Source of the DNA: CAJXWH01 sp964343365 | Lineage (GTDB): Bacteria; Pseudomonadota; Gammaproteobacteria; Arenicellales; UBA868 | DNA: 15,031 bases | Reading direction: 5' to 3' | NCBI GenBank assembly: GCA_964343365.1 | Contig: CAYFJI010000046.1 | Location: 1-15,031, forward strand | Shown here: in pieces, positions 1-6,365 of the stretch | How the letters are laid out: every line of letters starts with the position of its first letter | Numbering within the stretch: the first letter of the stretch is position 1 | The notes under the pieces: model-generated | Told to the model about the DNA's origin: nothing | Databases searched by the model: none | The model's input: the letters and a program-made list of their open reading frames with translations, nothing else | Made by a program: the position numbers and the translations under genes

Positions 1-835
1 CCTTTACTGGCTTGATCTTATGAATAACAGGCAAAGTTGATGTCAAATAGATAGAGGCCTCTTTGTTTTGGCTCGATTCTATTTGACCTGGGATAACTCC
101 AAAAAAATCCTCTACCCAGTGACCCAAAACCTCCGTGGATTCTCGGCCTAAAACTACCAGTGTCATACGATTTGCTTTGTAGTGATGATTGAAAAATTTA
201 ATGAGATCATCCCGAACCAGCTCTCCATTACGATCAGCTAATGTTTCCTCGTTACCCACTGCAAAACCGGATTCGTGATGTAATGGATTGAAAGCTTGAC
301 GACGTGCCGCTAAAAAGCGTCTTCCGTCTGACTGGAGTTTTGAGTTAAATTCTGCAGCTACAACAGTGCGCTCACGCTTGACAAATTCTGGATTAAACAA
401 AGGCGCCACAAAAAAATCAGAAAAACGTATTAATGCCTCCTTGAAAAATCCAACTTCAATATCGAAATAGTAATTGGTATGATTTGGTAGTGTATAGGCA
501 TTATTGCTTCCTCCATGTTTTTGTATAAAAGCCTGATATTCGCCAGCTTCTGGATAACGCTCAGTTCCAAGAAATAACATATGTTCTAGTAGATGAGCTA
601 ACCCTTCGCGATTTTCAGGGTCATCCCCACTGCCGACTCCAATGTCAAGTGCTGCTGCAGACTTATCGGTAATTGGATCCGAAATTAATAAGACTTTTAA
701 TCCATTGGTCAATTCAAGAGACGCATATTCACGATGATCAGATGGATTCGTCAAAACCTCAGCCTTAGCTGAACCAGTCAGAAAGAGTGCAAGTGTTAGA
801 AAAATAGTTAATGAATAATGTTGAAAAATAAACAA
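1..835 (-). CDS. M16 family zinc metallopeptidase, pitrilysin/insulysin-like (N-terminal part, runs off the window)
   Basis: This is the N-terminal 278 residues of a secreted pitrilysin-type protease, which would degrade peptides in the periplasm. The zinc motif HLLEH is at residues 81-85, and the third ligand, Glu162 in a VAAEF context, lies 77 residues further on, the usual M16 spacing. It is followed by a DGRR stretch like that after this Glu in E. coli protease III. I chose a TTG start at 835: an in-frame TAA lies just upstream at 841-839, no ATG or GTG precedes the conserved region, and AGGTG sits 9 nt before the TTG. That start gives a good signal peptide (hydrophobic TIFLTLALFL, then GSAKA, residues 1-25). 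The C-terminal part lies outside the window. The gene starts 66 nt downstream of tRNA-Glu on the same strand and may be co-transcribed with it. The family call is firm; the exact subfamily (ptrA-like) is inferred. Confidence 0.88.
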   Translation of the reverse strand, partial: MFIFQHYSLTIFLTLALFLTGSAKAEVLTNPSDHREYASLELTNGLKVLLISDPITDKSAAALDIGVGSGDDPENREGLAHLLEHMLFLGTERYPEAGEYQAFIQKHGGSNNAYTLPNHTNYYFDIEVGFFKEALIRFSDFFVAPLFNPEFVKRERTVVAAEFNSKLQSDGRRFLAARRQAFNPLHHESGFAVGNEETLADRNGELVRDDLIKFFNHHYKANRMTLVVLGRESTEVLGHWVEDFFGVIPGQIESSQNKEASIYLTSTLPVIHKIKPVK

Positions 836-900
836 GGAGATTTACACCTATGAAAAATAGTCAAAATTACTATCGGTCTTATCGGCTTTCTAAAACATCG

Positions 901-976
901 TGGCGTCCCCACGGGGACTCGAACCCCGATTGCCAGCGTGAAAGGCTGGTGTCCTAACCGGTTAGACGACAGGGAC
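901..976 (-). tRNA. tRNA-Glu (anticodon UUC)
   Basis: Read on the minus strand, the gene starts GTCCCTG and ends GGGGACG-CCA, with CCA encoded. The anticodon stem is CCAGC/GCTGG around a loop containing TTTCA, so the anticodon is TTC. The T-arm has the standard GGTTCGAGTCC and the D-arm carries TCTAACCGGTTAGGA. The sequence is close to the E. coli tRNA-Glu pattern, which also begins GTCCC. It lies immediately upstream of the M16 peptidase gene. No convincing promoter is visible directly upstream, which would fit former membership in a longer tRNA operon. Confidence 0.96.
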
Positions 977-1329
977 GCTGTCAAATCCTCTCTTCGGATT
1001 TATCTTTTCGTCAGACCCATTTTTTAGGTCTATGTTTTTTCTAATTTTAGCTATTTACCTAGCATTTTTCCTATCTGAGCTACCACAAAGATGGCGCCCC
1101 AACTGCTCGACAAAAGGAATGCGAGGTGTTTTTTCTGCTATTTTACAATGTTTTTTTAATTAGTGTTAGAGGAACTTTTTTCGAATTTACCGAATGTCAT
1201 CCTCTTTGTACCTTTTTTTACTGATTATTTTTTTAGGTAATACCCAGTACTCTCTGTATTTTTTTTAAAAAAATCTCCTACGATTTTGGATTGAGATAAA
1301 ACCCCTTTTTCAATCCTATATATAAAGCT

Positions 1330-1336
1330 TATGATT
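1330..1336 (+). promoter_or_regulatory. Possible -10 box (TATGATT) for the CocE-type hydrolase
   Basis: TATGATT lies 139 bp before the GTG start, with TTTTCA 17 bp upstream as a moderate -35 match. The 15-mer AAGCTTATGATTTAG at 1325-1339 occurs again exactly at 6027-6041, also upstream of a plus-strand gene. Assignment is by pattern only. Confidence 0.35.
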
Positions 1337-1433
1337 TAGGCAAATTGTAAGGTAACTCATAAATGTTGCACACGATTGAGTTTTTTGGCAAAAACAATAT
1401 AAACTGAGAATAACGCTGATCGAAAATCTGAGC

Positions 1434-1447
1434 GCCCCTGAAGGGGC
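1434..1447 (+). other. GC-rich hairpin in the leader of the CocE-type hydrolase gene
   Basis: The arms GCCCC and GGGGC enclose a TGAA loop (extendable by a T-A pair), ending 28 nt before the GTG start. No T run follows, so it is not an ordinary intrinsic terminator on the plus strand. It may be an RNA structure in the 5' leader, or have no function. Confidence 0.35.
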
Positions 1448-1475
1448 CTACTCCCAAAACACAAATAATCTTAAT

Positions 1476-3188
1476 GTGAACACCCAAAAAAAAACACCAC
1501 GCCAACGGTTCCTTGAGGATCCTATAAGAGAACTAGATAATGATCCCTTGGTGATATTTGAAACAACTGTCACTATGCGTGATGGAGTAGAGCTCGCAGC
1601 AGATGTCTACCTGCCTATTCAAGCGACTCACCCAGCGCCAGCAATCGTCCAATCTACCCCATACGATAAAAGTCAATTAATTTTCTTTAAGAAGGAGGCA
1701 CAGTTTTTTCAGAAACACGGTTATGCCGTAATTGTTCATGATGTTCGTGGACGGGGAAAATCAGAAGGTTACTGGAGGGCATTCGTGAATGATGGCCCCG
1801 ATACCTATGATGTAATTGAATGGGCCGCCTCCGAAGATTGGTGTAATGGCAAAGTTGGAACCACTGGACTAAGCTATGCCGGTTGGACCCAATGGGCAGC
1901 AGCGGCAGAAAAGCCACCACATTTGAATTGCATGATTTCAACCTCTGCCGCTGGACGCTGGCAACAGGAAATTCCCTACAGTTACGGTGCTTTTCAACTT
2001 TATTTTGGATGGTGGGTTTATTTGGTCCGCCGTCGCATTACTGAGATGCATGGACTTGAAAAGCATGATTGGGAGACTATTCTAAAAACATTGCCAATTT
2101 CAGCTATAGGAGACTTCATGAAACCTACAGGTGAAACATGGCAGGATTTTATGAATCATGACACTCTTGATGATCACTGGAAATCTTTGAGGTTGGACGC
2201 ACGTTATTCCGACATCGATATTCCTTGCCTTCACATTACTGGCTGGTACGACATGGAGGATTTAATGGGAGCATTTCACCATTATGAAAACATGATTGAA
2301 AAATCACCGGCAAGTGATAAGCAGCATTTAATAGTTGGTCCTTGGAGCCATATTAATTGCCGATGGCCTCATTCAAGTTATGGCGGGCTTAACTTTGGAT
2401 CTGAAGCAGCGATAGATATGGACAATGTTCATCTTCGTTGGTTCGACTACTGGCTAAAGGGAGTAGAAAATGGAATTGCAGATGATCCGCCTGTAAAACT
2501 TTTTGAGCCCGGAAGAAACAATTGGCTTCATGTTGATCACTGGCCGTTAGCTCAAAAAGAAAAACTTTTTTTCTTGCACTTTGATGGAAAGGCAGGTCAA
2601 CTTTCTGGGACGGCGCCTTCAACTAATGAACCTGAACGGAGCTATTTTTATGATCCAACCGACCCAGTGCCAACACGGATGGATATTAAGCGATATCCTC
2701 TCGAAGACATCCCTCTTGATCAATCATCAGTAGAATCAAGGTCAGATATACTTATTTATTCAAGCGAAATCGTATCAAGAGAACTTGTACTTTCAGGATG
2801 GGCTCATCTAGAAATACATGCGGCAAGCAACTGCGAGGATACAGAATGGCACGCCAAGATAACTGACGTCCATCCAAATGGGCAATCAATGAAAGTCACT
2901 CAAGGTTGCTTGCGAGCTTCTTATAGAGATTCTCTCGAAAACCCAACTTCTCTTACGCCAAATAGAATCTATAGATTCGTTATTGAATTCTGGCCAAGCC
3001 ATCATGTTTTTCTTCCAGGCCATCGTGTGCGTGTAACAATAACAAGCAGCGATTTCCCATGGTTTGCCCGGAGTATGAACCGCTTTGGAAAAATAGCAGA
3101 CATGGATCGACCGCAAGTTGCAAAAAATACGATTTTTCATACACCTGAGCATCCATCATGTTTGAAGCTTCCTATTCAAAACAACTGA
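1476..3188 (+). CDS. CocE/NonD family hydrolase (X-Pro dipeptidyl-peptidase S15-like, 570 aa)
   Basis: A serine hydrolase of the CocE/glutaryl-acylase/PepX group, which cleaves acyl-ester or amide bonds; the substrate cannot be read from sequence. The conserved STPYDK (60-65) and RGRGKSEG (91-98) precede the nucleophile elbow GLSYAGW with Ser133. The likely acid is Asp259 in GWYD and the base is His292 in GPWSH, completing a Ser-Asp-His triad. Residues from about 340 to the end fit the C-terminal jelly-roll domain of the family (for example VRVTITSSDFPWFARS near 535-550). The length is normal. No signal peptide is seen, so it is probably cytoplasmic. The start is GTG at 1476 with no clear ribosome site; an internal ATG at 1575 (TMRDGVEL) would cut the protein just at the conserved region and is less likely. 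It is a single-gene unit facing the DUF1330-type gene convergently. Confidence 0.88.
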   Translation: MNTQKKTPRQRFLEDPIRELDNDPLVIFETTVTMRDGVELAADVYLPIQATHPAPAIVQSTPYDKSQLIFFKKEAQFFQKHGYAVIVHDVRGRGKSEGYWRAFVNDGPDTYDVIEWAASEDWCNGKVGTTGLSYAGWTQWAAAAEKPPHLNCMISTSAAGRWQQEIPYSYGAFQLYFGWWVYLVRRRITEMHGLEKHDWETILKTLPISAIGDFMKPTGETWQDFMNHDTLDDHWKSLRLDARYSDIDIPCLHITGWYDMEDLMGAFHHYENMIEKSPASDKQHLIVGPWSHINCRWPHSSYGGLNFGSEAAIDMDNVHLRWFDYWLKGVENGIADDPPVKLFEPGRNNWLHVDHWPLAQKEKLFFLHFDGKAGQLSGTAPSTNEPERSYFYDPTDPVPTRMDIKRYPLEDIPLDQSSVESRSDILIYSSEIVSRELVLSGWAHLEIHAASNCEDTEWHAKITDVHPNGQSMKVTQGCLRASYRDSLENPTSLTPNRIYRFVIEFWPSHHVFLPGHRVRVTITSSDFPWFARSMNRFGKIADMDRPQVAKNTIFHTPEHPSCLKLPIQNN

Positions 3189-3231
3189 ACTGAAACAATA
3201 AAAACCGAAAAATTAAGCTAATTGTTGTTTC

Positions 3232-3558
3232 TTAACCTGCCTTCAGATAAGGGATCGCACCTGCAATATCTGTGTCATCAATAACATGAAAGTTACTGAC
3301 ACTTCCAGCTTGTCGTGCTTTTCCATAAGGAGCGTATTCTGGGTCTGAAACAAAACTGTCGAGCGCTGTACGTGTTGGAAATTCAAGAATTGCTATCAAA
3401 GTACTGTCTTTCTCTATCCCTTCCAAGGTCGATATATTTCCGCTTCGAGACAAGTATTTCCCACCGTGCTTCTCGACAATTTTATGAACATTGCCTGCGT
3501 ACTCTGGAACCCATCCATCGTCTGTGACTTTAATATCAGCAATTAAAAATACACTCAT
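3232..3558 (-). CDS. DUF1330-type dimeric alpha-beta barrel protein (108 aa)
   Basis: A small soluble protein of the DUF1330 type, a ferredoxin-like dimeric alpha-beta barrel fold. Features that match are the opening beta strand (VFLIADIKVTD), HGGKYLSRSG at about 31-40, the central strand LIAILEFPTRTAL, and the DPEYAPYGKAR helix. The family has no agreed catalytic role; some related barrels bind small organic ligands or haem. A strong AGGAGG (3564-3569), 5 nt before the ATG, fixes the start. It stands alone, convergent with the CocE-type hydrolase and divergent from the FrhB-like gene. The window carries a second, unrelated small barrel protein at 5661-5945. Confidence 0.8.
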   Translation of the reverse strand: MSVFLIADIKVTDDGWVPEYAGNVHKIVEKHGGKYLSRSGNISTLEGIEKDSTLIAILEFPTRTALDSFVSDPEYAPYGKARQAGSVSNFHVIDDTDIAGAIPYLKAG

Positions 3559-3736
3559 AGCTTCCTCCTGAAGTTAAGTTGAGATCTTGATGACGCGAGG
3601 GTCAAACAAGACAAAAAAACGCATACACAATAGTGCAACAAGTGAATGCTCTATTGTACAAGTATGACACATTCTCTTCTCTCTAGTGCAAAAAACGGAT
3701 TAGCACTGCACTCTGGTCGTATTTCTGATTTCGTCA

Positions 3737-3742
3737 TATGAT
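3737..3742 (+). promoter_or_regulatory. Possible -10 box (TATGAT) immediately upstream of the FrhB-like gene
   Basis: TATGAT ends only 6 nt before the ATG at 3749. Transcription would be expected to start at or next to that ATG, which would make a leaderless mRNA; consistent with this, no Shine-Dalgarno sequence is visible. No good -35 is present. Confidence 0.3.
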
Positions 3743-3748
3743 AACAGC

Positions 3749-5011
3749 ATGAGAGTTAATGACCTTAATGACATTGTTGAAAGCGGATTATGTGCGGGTT
3801 GCGGCATCTGTGAAAGTTTAGCAGGTCGCGACATAGTTGAAATGGGCATTACATCCGATCAGAGATTGCGCCCGAGAATAAAAAATACCTTAAAAGATAA
3901 TGTTTTTCAGGAAATTCTGAAAGTTTGTCCAGGTGTAACGATAACAGGGCCTAATAAAAGTCAGGCGGGGCCAGCTGGAACCACAACTAATAAATTCGGC
4001 CCTATCACATCCCTTTATCGAGGCTGGGCGAACAATAAAAACGTTCGGTTTCACGGGGCGTCAGGTGGAGTATTAACTGCGTTAGCCGCCCATTTGCTTG
4101 ATAGTGGAACCGTCGAAACCATTTTACACGTTGAAGCCTCAGTTGAAGAACCTTTAATGACAAATGCGCTCGTTAGCACATCTACCCAGCAAATATACAA
4201 TGGTGCTCAATCACGCTATGGTCCTGGCGCGCCGCTGACTCAAGTACATCGGCTGCTAAACGAAGGCGTTATATTTGCAGTGGTTGGCAAGCCCTGCGAT
4301 ATAGCGGCTATCAAGAACTTGGCCAAGCTTGATCAGCGCGTGCAAAAGCAAATTCCCTATACACTCAGCTTTTTTTGCGGTGGGCTACCAAGCTTACAGA
4401 TGCCGAGCGACATGGCGAGGCACTTTGGAGTCAAAGTCACTGAGCTTAGTCGCTTTCGTTTTAGAGGCGAAGGCTGGCCTGGCTTGACTTATATGGAAAC
4501 AAAAAATGGAAAGTCATATAATCTGACCTATCAGCAATGCTACCTAACTGAAAACACGCCGTGGACTTACGACTCTCAGTTTCGCTGTAAGATTTGTCCG
4601 GATGCGATTGGAGAACTGGCTGATATTGTTTGTGCCGACGACGACGCAGTTCTAGAAAATGAAAAACCAAGCGATAGAGAAGTTCCTGGATTAAATATCA
4701 TTGTATCTCGAACACCCAAAGGCGACGCACTCCTGCGAAATGCCGAGTCTTCCGGCGCAATTTCACTCGTATCTTTCAGTAAAGCTAAGCTCTTGATTAT
4801 GCATGCTGCCCATGTGCCTCGAAAAATTTATTGGCCCGCACGGACTTTGGGTCTGTCATTGGCAGGTAAACCAAGCATCAAGGTTAGGAATTTTAGAAGA
4901 GCGAAGGCTATTTTTGAGAGTGGACCAATATACTTTGTAAAAAATGTGATTGGAACTTTTCGACGTGCCCGGAAAGGAGCTACTGCAGAAACGAGTTTCC
5001 GAAAAAACTAA
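3749..5011 (+). CDS. Coenzyme F420 hydrogenase/dehydrogenase beta subunit-like iron-sulfur protein (FrhB/FdhB family, 420 aa)
   Basis: The protein has the two-part FrhB_FdhB architecture. The N-terminus carries CAGCGIC (Cys15, 18, 21) and a later CPG (Cys60). The central family signature HGASGGVLTALAAHLL (102-117) follows, then GKPCDIAAIKNL (Cys183), FFCGG (Cys210) and RCKICPDAIGELADIVCADD (Cys280, Cys283). These cysteines fit one or two [4Fe-4S] clusters next to a flavin site, as in FrhB and the divinyl chlorophyllide reductase BciB. Gammaproteobacteria generally do not make F420, so the electron carrier is probably another one (ferredoxin or a flavin); that is inference. There is no signal peptide or membrane segment. 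No partner oxidoreductase subunit is adjacent, so it acts alone or with distant partners. The ATG at 3749 has no Shine-Dalgarno. Confidence 0.82.
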   Translation: MRVNDLNDIVESGLCAGCGICESLAGRDIVEMGITSDQRLRPRIKNTLKDNVFQEILKVCPGVTITGPNKSQAGPAGTTTNKFGPITSLYRGWANNKNVRFHGASGGVLTALAAHLLDSGTVETILHVEASVEEPLMTNALVSTSTQQIYNGAQSRYGPGAPLTQVHRLLNEGVIFAVVGKPCDIAAIKNLAKLDQRVQKQIPYTLSFFCGGLPSLQMPSDMARHFGVKVTELSRFRFRGEGWPGLTYMETKNGKSYNLTYQQCYLTENTPWTYDSQFRCKICPDAIGELADIVCADDDAVLENEKPSDREVPGLNIIVSRTPKGDALLRNAESSGAISLVSFSKAKLLIMHAAHVPRKIYWPARTLGLSLAGKPSIKVRNFRRAKAIFESGPIYFVKNVIGTFRRARKGATAETSFRKN

Positions 5012-5033
5012 ATACTATGGGCTCTCCAAAAAT

Positions 5034-5057
5034 AAGAGACTGTCGTGCTCTTTTTTT
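5034..5057 (+). terminator. Probable intrinsic terminator after the FrhB-like gene
   Basis: AAGAG (5034-5038) pairs with CTCTT (5048-5052), running into seven consecutive T residues (5051-5057). The stem is short (5 bp, perhaps one more C-G pair across a bulge), so strength is modest. It lies 23 nt after the stop codon. Confidence 0.45.
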
Positions 5058-5130
5058 CGACAAGATCATGCTACCTTTCTTTCAATTTCTAATTTGTTTT
5101 GAAAACGCATTTCTAAATCCAGATGTAGAG

Positions 5131-5137
5131 TATGATT
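5131..5137 (+). promoter_or_regulatory. Possible -10 box (TATGATT) for the small secreted protein gene
   Basis: TATGATT lies 56 nt before the ATG at 5194, following AGATGTAGAG. No good -35 hexamer is seen at 16-18 bp. It is one of several such boxes in plus-strand leaders of this window. Confidence 0.35.
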
Positions 5138-5193
5138 AAGAGGGTCTTTCAAGGTAACGATACTCATCCTCTAACTCAAAGCGTAGATTCATT

Positions 5194-5565
5194 ATGAAGA
5201 AACTAATACCAGTTCTGTTACTAATATTATTTTCTAGCTCTATATTAGCGCACTCAAACCAATGGCTCTGTAAAGGTGGTTTATGGACAAATGAAAATGG
5301 AACATCAACTAGCTGGCCGCTAACCATGCATTGGGATAGCCATTTAGCACAGATTTGGGAATACGGAAAAAACCCAATCTACTACCAAAGTGATGATCAC
5401 ATTATATGGTTTGAAAATAACTTGTCACATCCTAATGTACCAGTAGGTGCGTTTATGACCTATTTTTTTGATATCAATACGAAGGTATTGAGAACTTCCT
5501 CATATCTAATTGATGGTAGAACATTTTTATATAAAGACCAATGTGTTCCATTGCCAAAAAACTAA
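5194..5565 (+). CDS. Small secreted protein of unknown function (123 aa)
   Basis: I do not recognise this family. The N-terminus is a clear signal peptide: MKK, a hydrophobic core (LIPVLLLILFSSS), then ILA with cleavage likely after Ala19. The mature part of about 104 residues has only two cysteines, Cys26 near its start and Cys117 near its end, well placed for one disulfide closing a small domain. It is rich in Trp, Tyr and Phe. The pattern of a first Cys, a FFDINTKVL beta-type segment and a final YKDQC resembles small beta-barrel periplasmic proteins, but this is only an impression. It is likely periplasmic. No strong Shine-Dalgarno precedes the ATG, and the leader includes a TATGATT box. 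The next gene follows after 95 bp. Confidence 0.7.
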   Translation: MKKLIPVLLLILFSSSILAHSNQWLCKGGLWTNENGTSTSWPLTMHWDSHLAQIWEYGKNPIYYQSDDHIIWFENNLSHPNVPVGAFMTYFFDINTKVLRTSSYLIDGRTFLYKDQCVPLPKN

Positions 5566-5660
5566 TTCTCTCACTTTTGGATCGCTGAAATAATTGCTAC
5601 TTGTACAGCGTAGATTTAAACTTTCAATATCACAAAATAAGCTATGAAAGGAGAAGAATT

Positions 5661-5945
5661 ATGTATTTCAGAGTAACTACCTATGGATTTGACGAAAGTC
5701 GCCTTGAAGAGGCGCTAGCTAAAATGGATGGCGCAATACGAGATGATCTGAAAGCGATAGCCGGACTTCATTCTATACATGAGTGCCGAATTGCTGATGG
5801 GCAGGGAATGATTATCTCGAGCTGGGAAAGTGAGGAGTCAGTAGAAGCGGCACAACCAAAAATTCAAGAGATTTTTGGAAAAATGGCTGAATTTATGACC
5901 AGCCCGCCCGAGGCCAAAGGAGGAAAAGTAATTTGGACATTGTAG
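5661..5945 (+). CDS. Dimeric alpha-beta barrel (ABM-like) protein (94 aa)
   Basis: A small soluble protein with the fold pattern of antibiotic-biosynthesis-monooxygenase-like barrels. It has an opening strand MYFRVTTYGF, a first helix, the mid-protein strand GMIISSWESEESVEAA and a final strand GGKVIWTL. No catalytic residues can be named; members of this fold include monooxygenases, ligand-binding proteins and proteins of unknown role. The ATG at 5661 is chosen because AAAGGAG (5647-5653) lies 7 nt upstream. An in-frame TTG at 5601 would only add 20 residues without family resemblance. The gene ends 17 nt before a strong terminator, so it closes its transcript. TTGCTA (5594-5599), 17 bp from TAAACT (5617-5622), is a weak promoter candidate of its own. 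Confidence 0.75.
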   Translation: MYFRVTTYGFDESRLEEALAKMDGAIRDDLKAIAGLHSIHECRIADGQGMIISSWESEESVEAAQPKIQEIFGKMAEFMTSPPEAKGGKVIWTL

Positions 5946-5962
5946 AATCTTAGATACATAAT

Positions 5963-5996
5963 AAAAAGCCTCAGCGAAACGAGGCTTTTTATTTTC
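5963..5996 (+). terminator. Rho-independent terminator after the ABM-like gene
   Basis: A perfect 10-bp stem, AAAAAGCCTC (5963-5972) with GAGGCTTTTT (5981-5990), loop AGCGAAAC, then ATTTT. The A-rich 5' arm makes it potentially bidirectional, although no minus-strand gene ends here. Confidence 0.92.
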
Positions 5997-6031
5997 AAAT
6001 CAAGCGCTCACCGATTTGATCTCGGCAAGCT

Positions 6032-6038
6032 TATGATT
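6032..6038 (+). promoter_or_regulatory. Possible -10 box (TATGATT) for the double-CxxC protein gene
   Basis: TATGATT lies 25 nt before the ATG at 6064, a fitting distance for a short leader that contains AGGAG. It is embedded in AAGCTTATGATTTAG (6027-6041), an exact copy of 1325-1339. The gene lies after a strong terminator, so it needs its own promoter. Confidence 0.42.
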
Positions 6039-6063
6039 TAGACATGACTTATTTAGGAGTAAC

Positions 6064-6282
6064 ATGCAAAACTTAGACTTCAAAAATTGCTCGGCATGTG
6101 GTGTCCGCCTTAAAGAAACCGAACTACGCCCCAAAGTAGGTTCGTCAAAAATAGTATGTGATGCCTGTCTTCTTGAAAAGGAAGGCCAACAATTGCATCA
6201 GATGCGCAACAAATATGGAAGGCCCCACCAATTTACACCAACAACCAAAAAAGGCGCTTCTATTTCAGTTAAAAAACATTAG
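6064..6282 (+). CDS. Small zinc-ribbon-like protein with two CxxC knuckles (72 aa)
   Basis: The protein has Cys9-x2-Cys12 (NCSACG) and Cys32-x2-Cys35 (VCDACL) separated by 19 residues, the layout of a small four-cysteine zinc ribbon. The C-terminal half is basic and contains no further domain. Such proteins may bind nucleic acid or act as protein adaptors; the role here is unknown. A good AGGAG (6055-6059) lies 4 nt before the ATG, and a TATGATT box sits just upstream, so translation and independent transcription both look real. It is isolated between a terminator and the 3' end of the opposing membrane protein gene. Confidence 0.72.
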   Translation: MQNLDFKNCSACGVRLKETELRPKVGSSKIVCDACLLEKEGQQLHQMRNKYGRPHQFTPTTKKGASISVKKH

Positions 6283-6344
6283 TATTATTCTTCTCATCAC
6301 CAACGCTTTTTTCTTATTTACGCTATGTCGTGAAACCCGATGAA

Positions 6345-6360
6345 ATGCTCGTGAGAGCAT
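6345..6360. other. Short perfect hairpin between convergent genes
   Basis: ATGCTC (6345-6350) and GAGCAT (6355-6360) enclose the loop GTGA, 5 nt beyond the stop of the minus-strand membrane protein gene. No T run follows on either strand. It may help end or protect transcripts from both sides, but is not a canonical terminator. Confidence 0.4.
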
Positions 6361-6365
6361 AAACA

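Larger units (their letters stand above)
977..1475. other. T-rich intergenic stretch between tRNA-Glu and the CocE-type hydrolase
   Basis: About 500 bp without a convincing gene. The plus strand is full of T runs. Weak inverted repeats lie at roughly 984-1002 (AAATCC/GGATTT) and 1014-1032 (AGACC/GGTCT). A short arm pair AACTCA/TGAGTT around 1356-1386 is followed by T residues. A 43-codon open frame, 1032-1163 on the plus strand, begins with a hydrophobic stretch (MFFLILAIYLAFFL) but has only a poorly spaced AGG before it; I do not call it a gene. The right end holds a TATGATT box (1330-1336) and a GC-rich hairpin (1434-1447) in the probable leader of the next gene. Confidence 0.5.

Noticed and set aside
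1092..1110. TGGCGCCCCAACTGCTCGA resembles the 3' end of the tRNA-Glu gene (TGGCGTCCCC...CTCGA) and could be an attachment-site copy.
   Set aside because: The match needs gaps and covers only a few short blocks. A true attachment repeat would be an exact run of about 15 bp or more, and the copy would be expected for the tRNA-Ala end rather than tRNA-Glu.
5601..5660. An N-terminal extension of the ABM-like protein from TTG 5601.
   Set aside because: A strong AAAGGAG lies 7 nt before the ATG at 5661, and the extension does not look like part of the fold.
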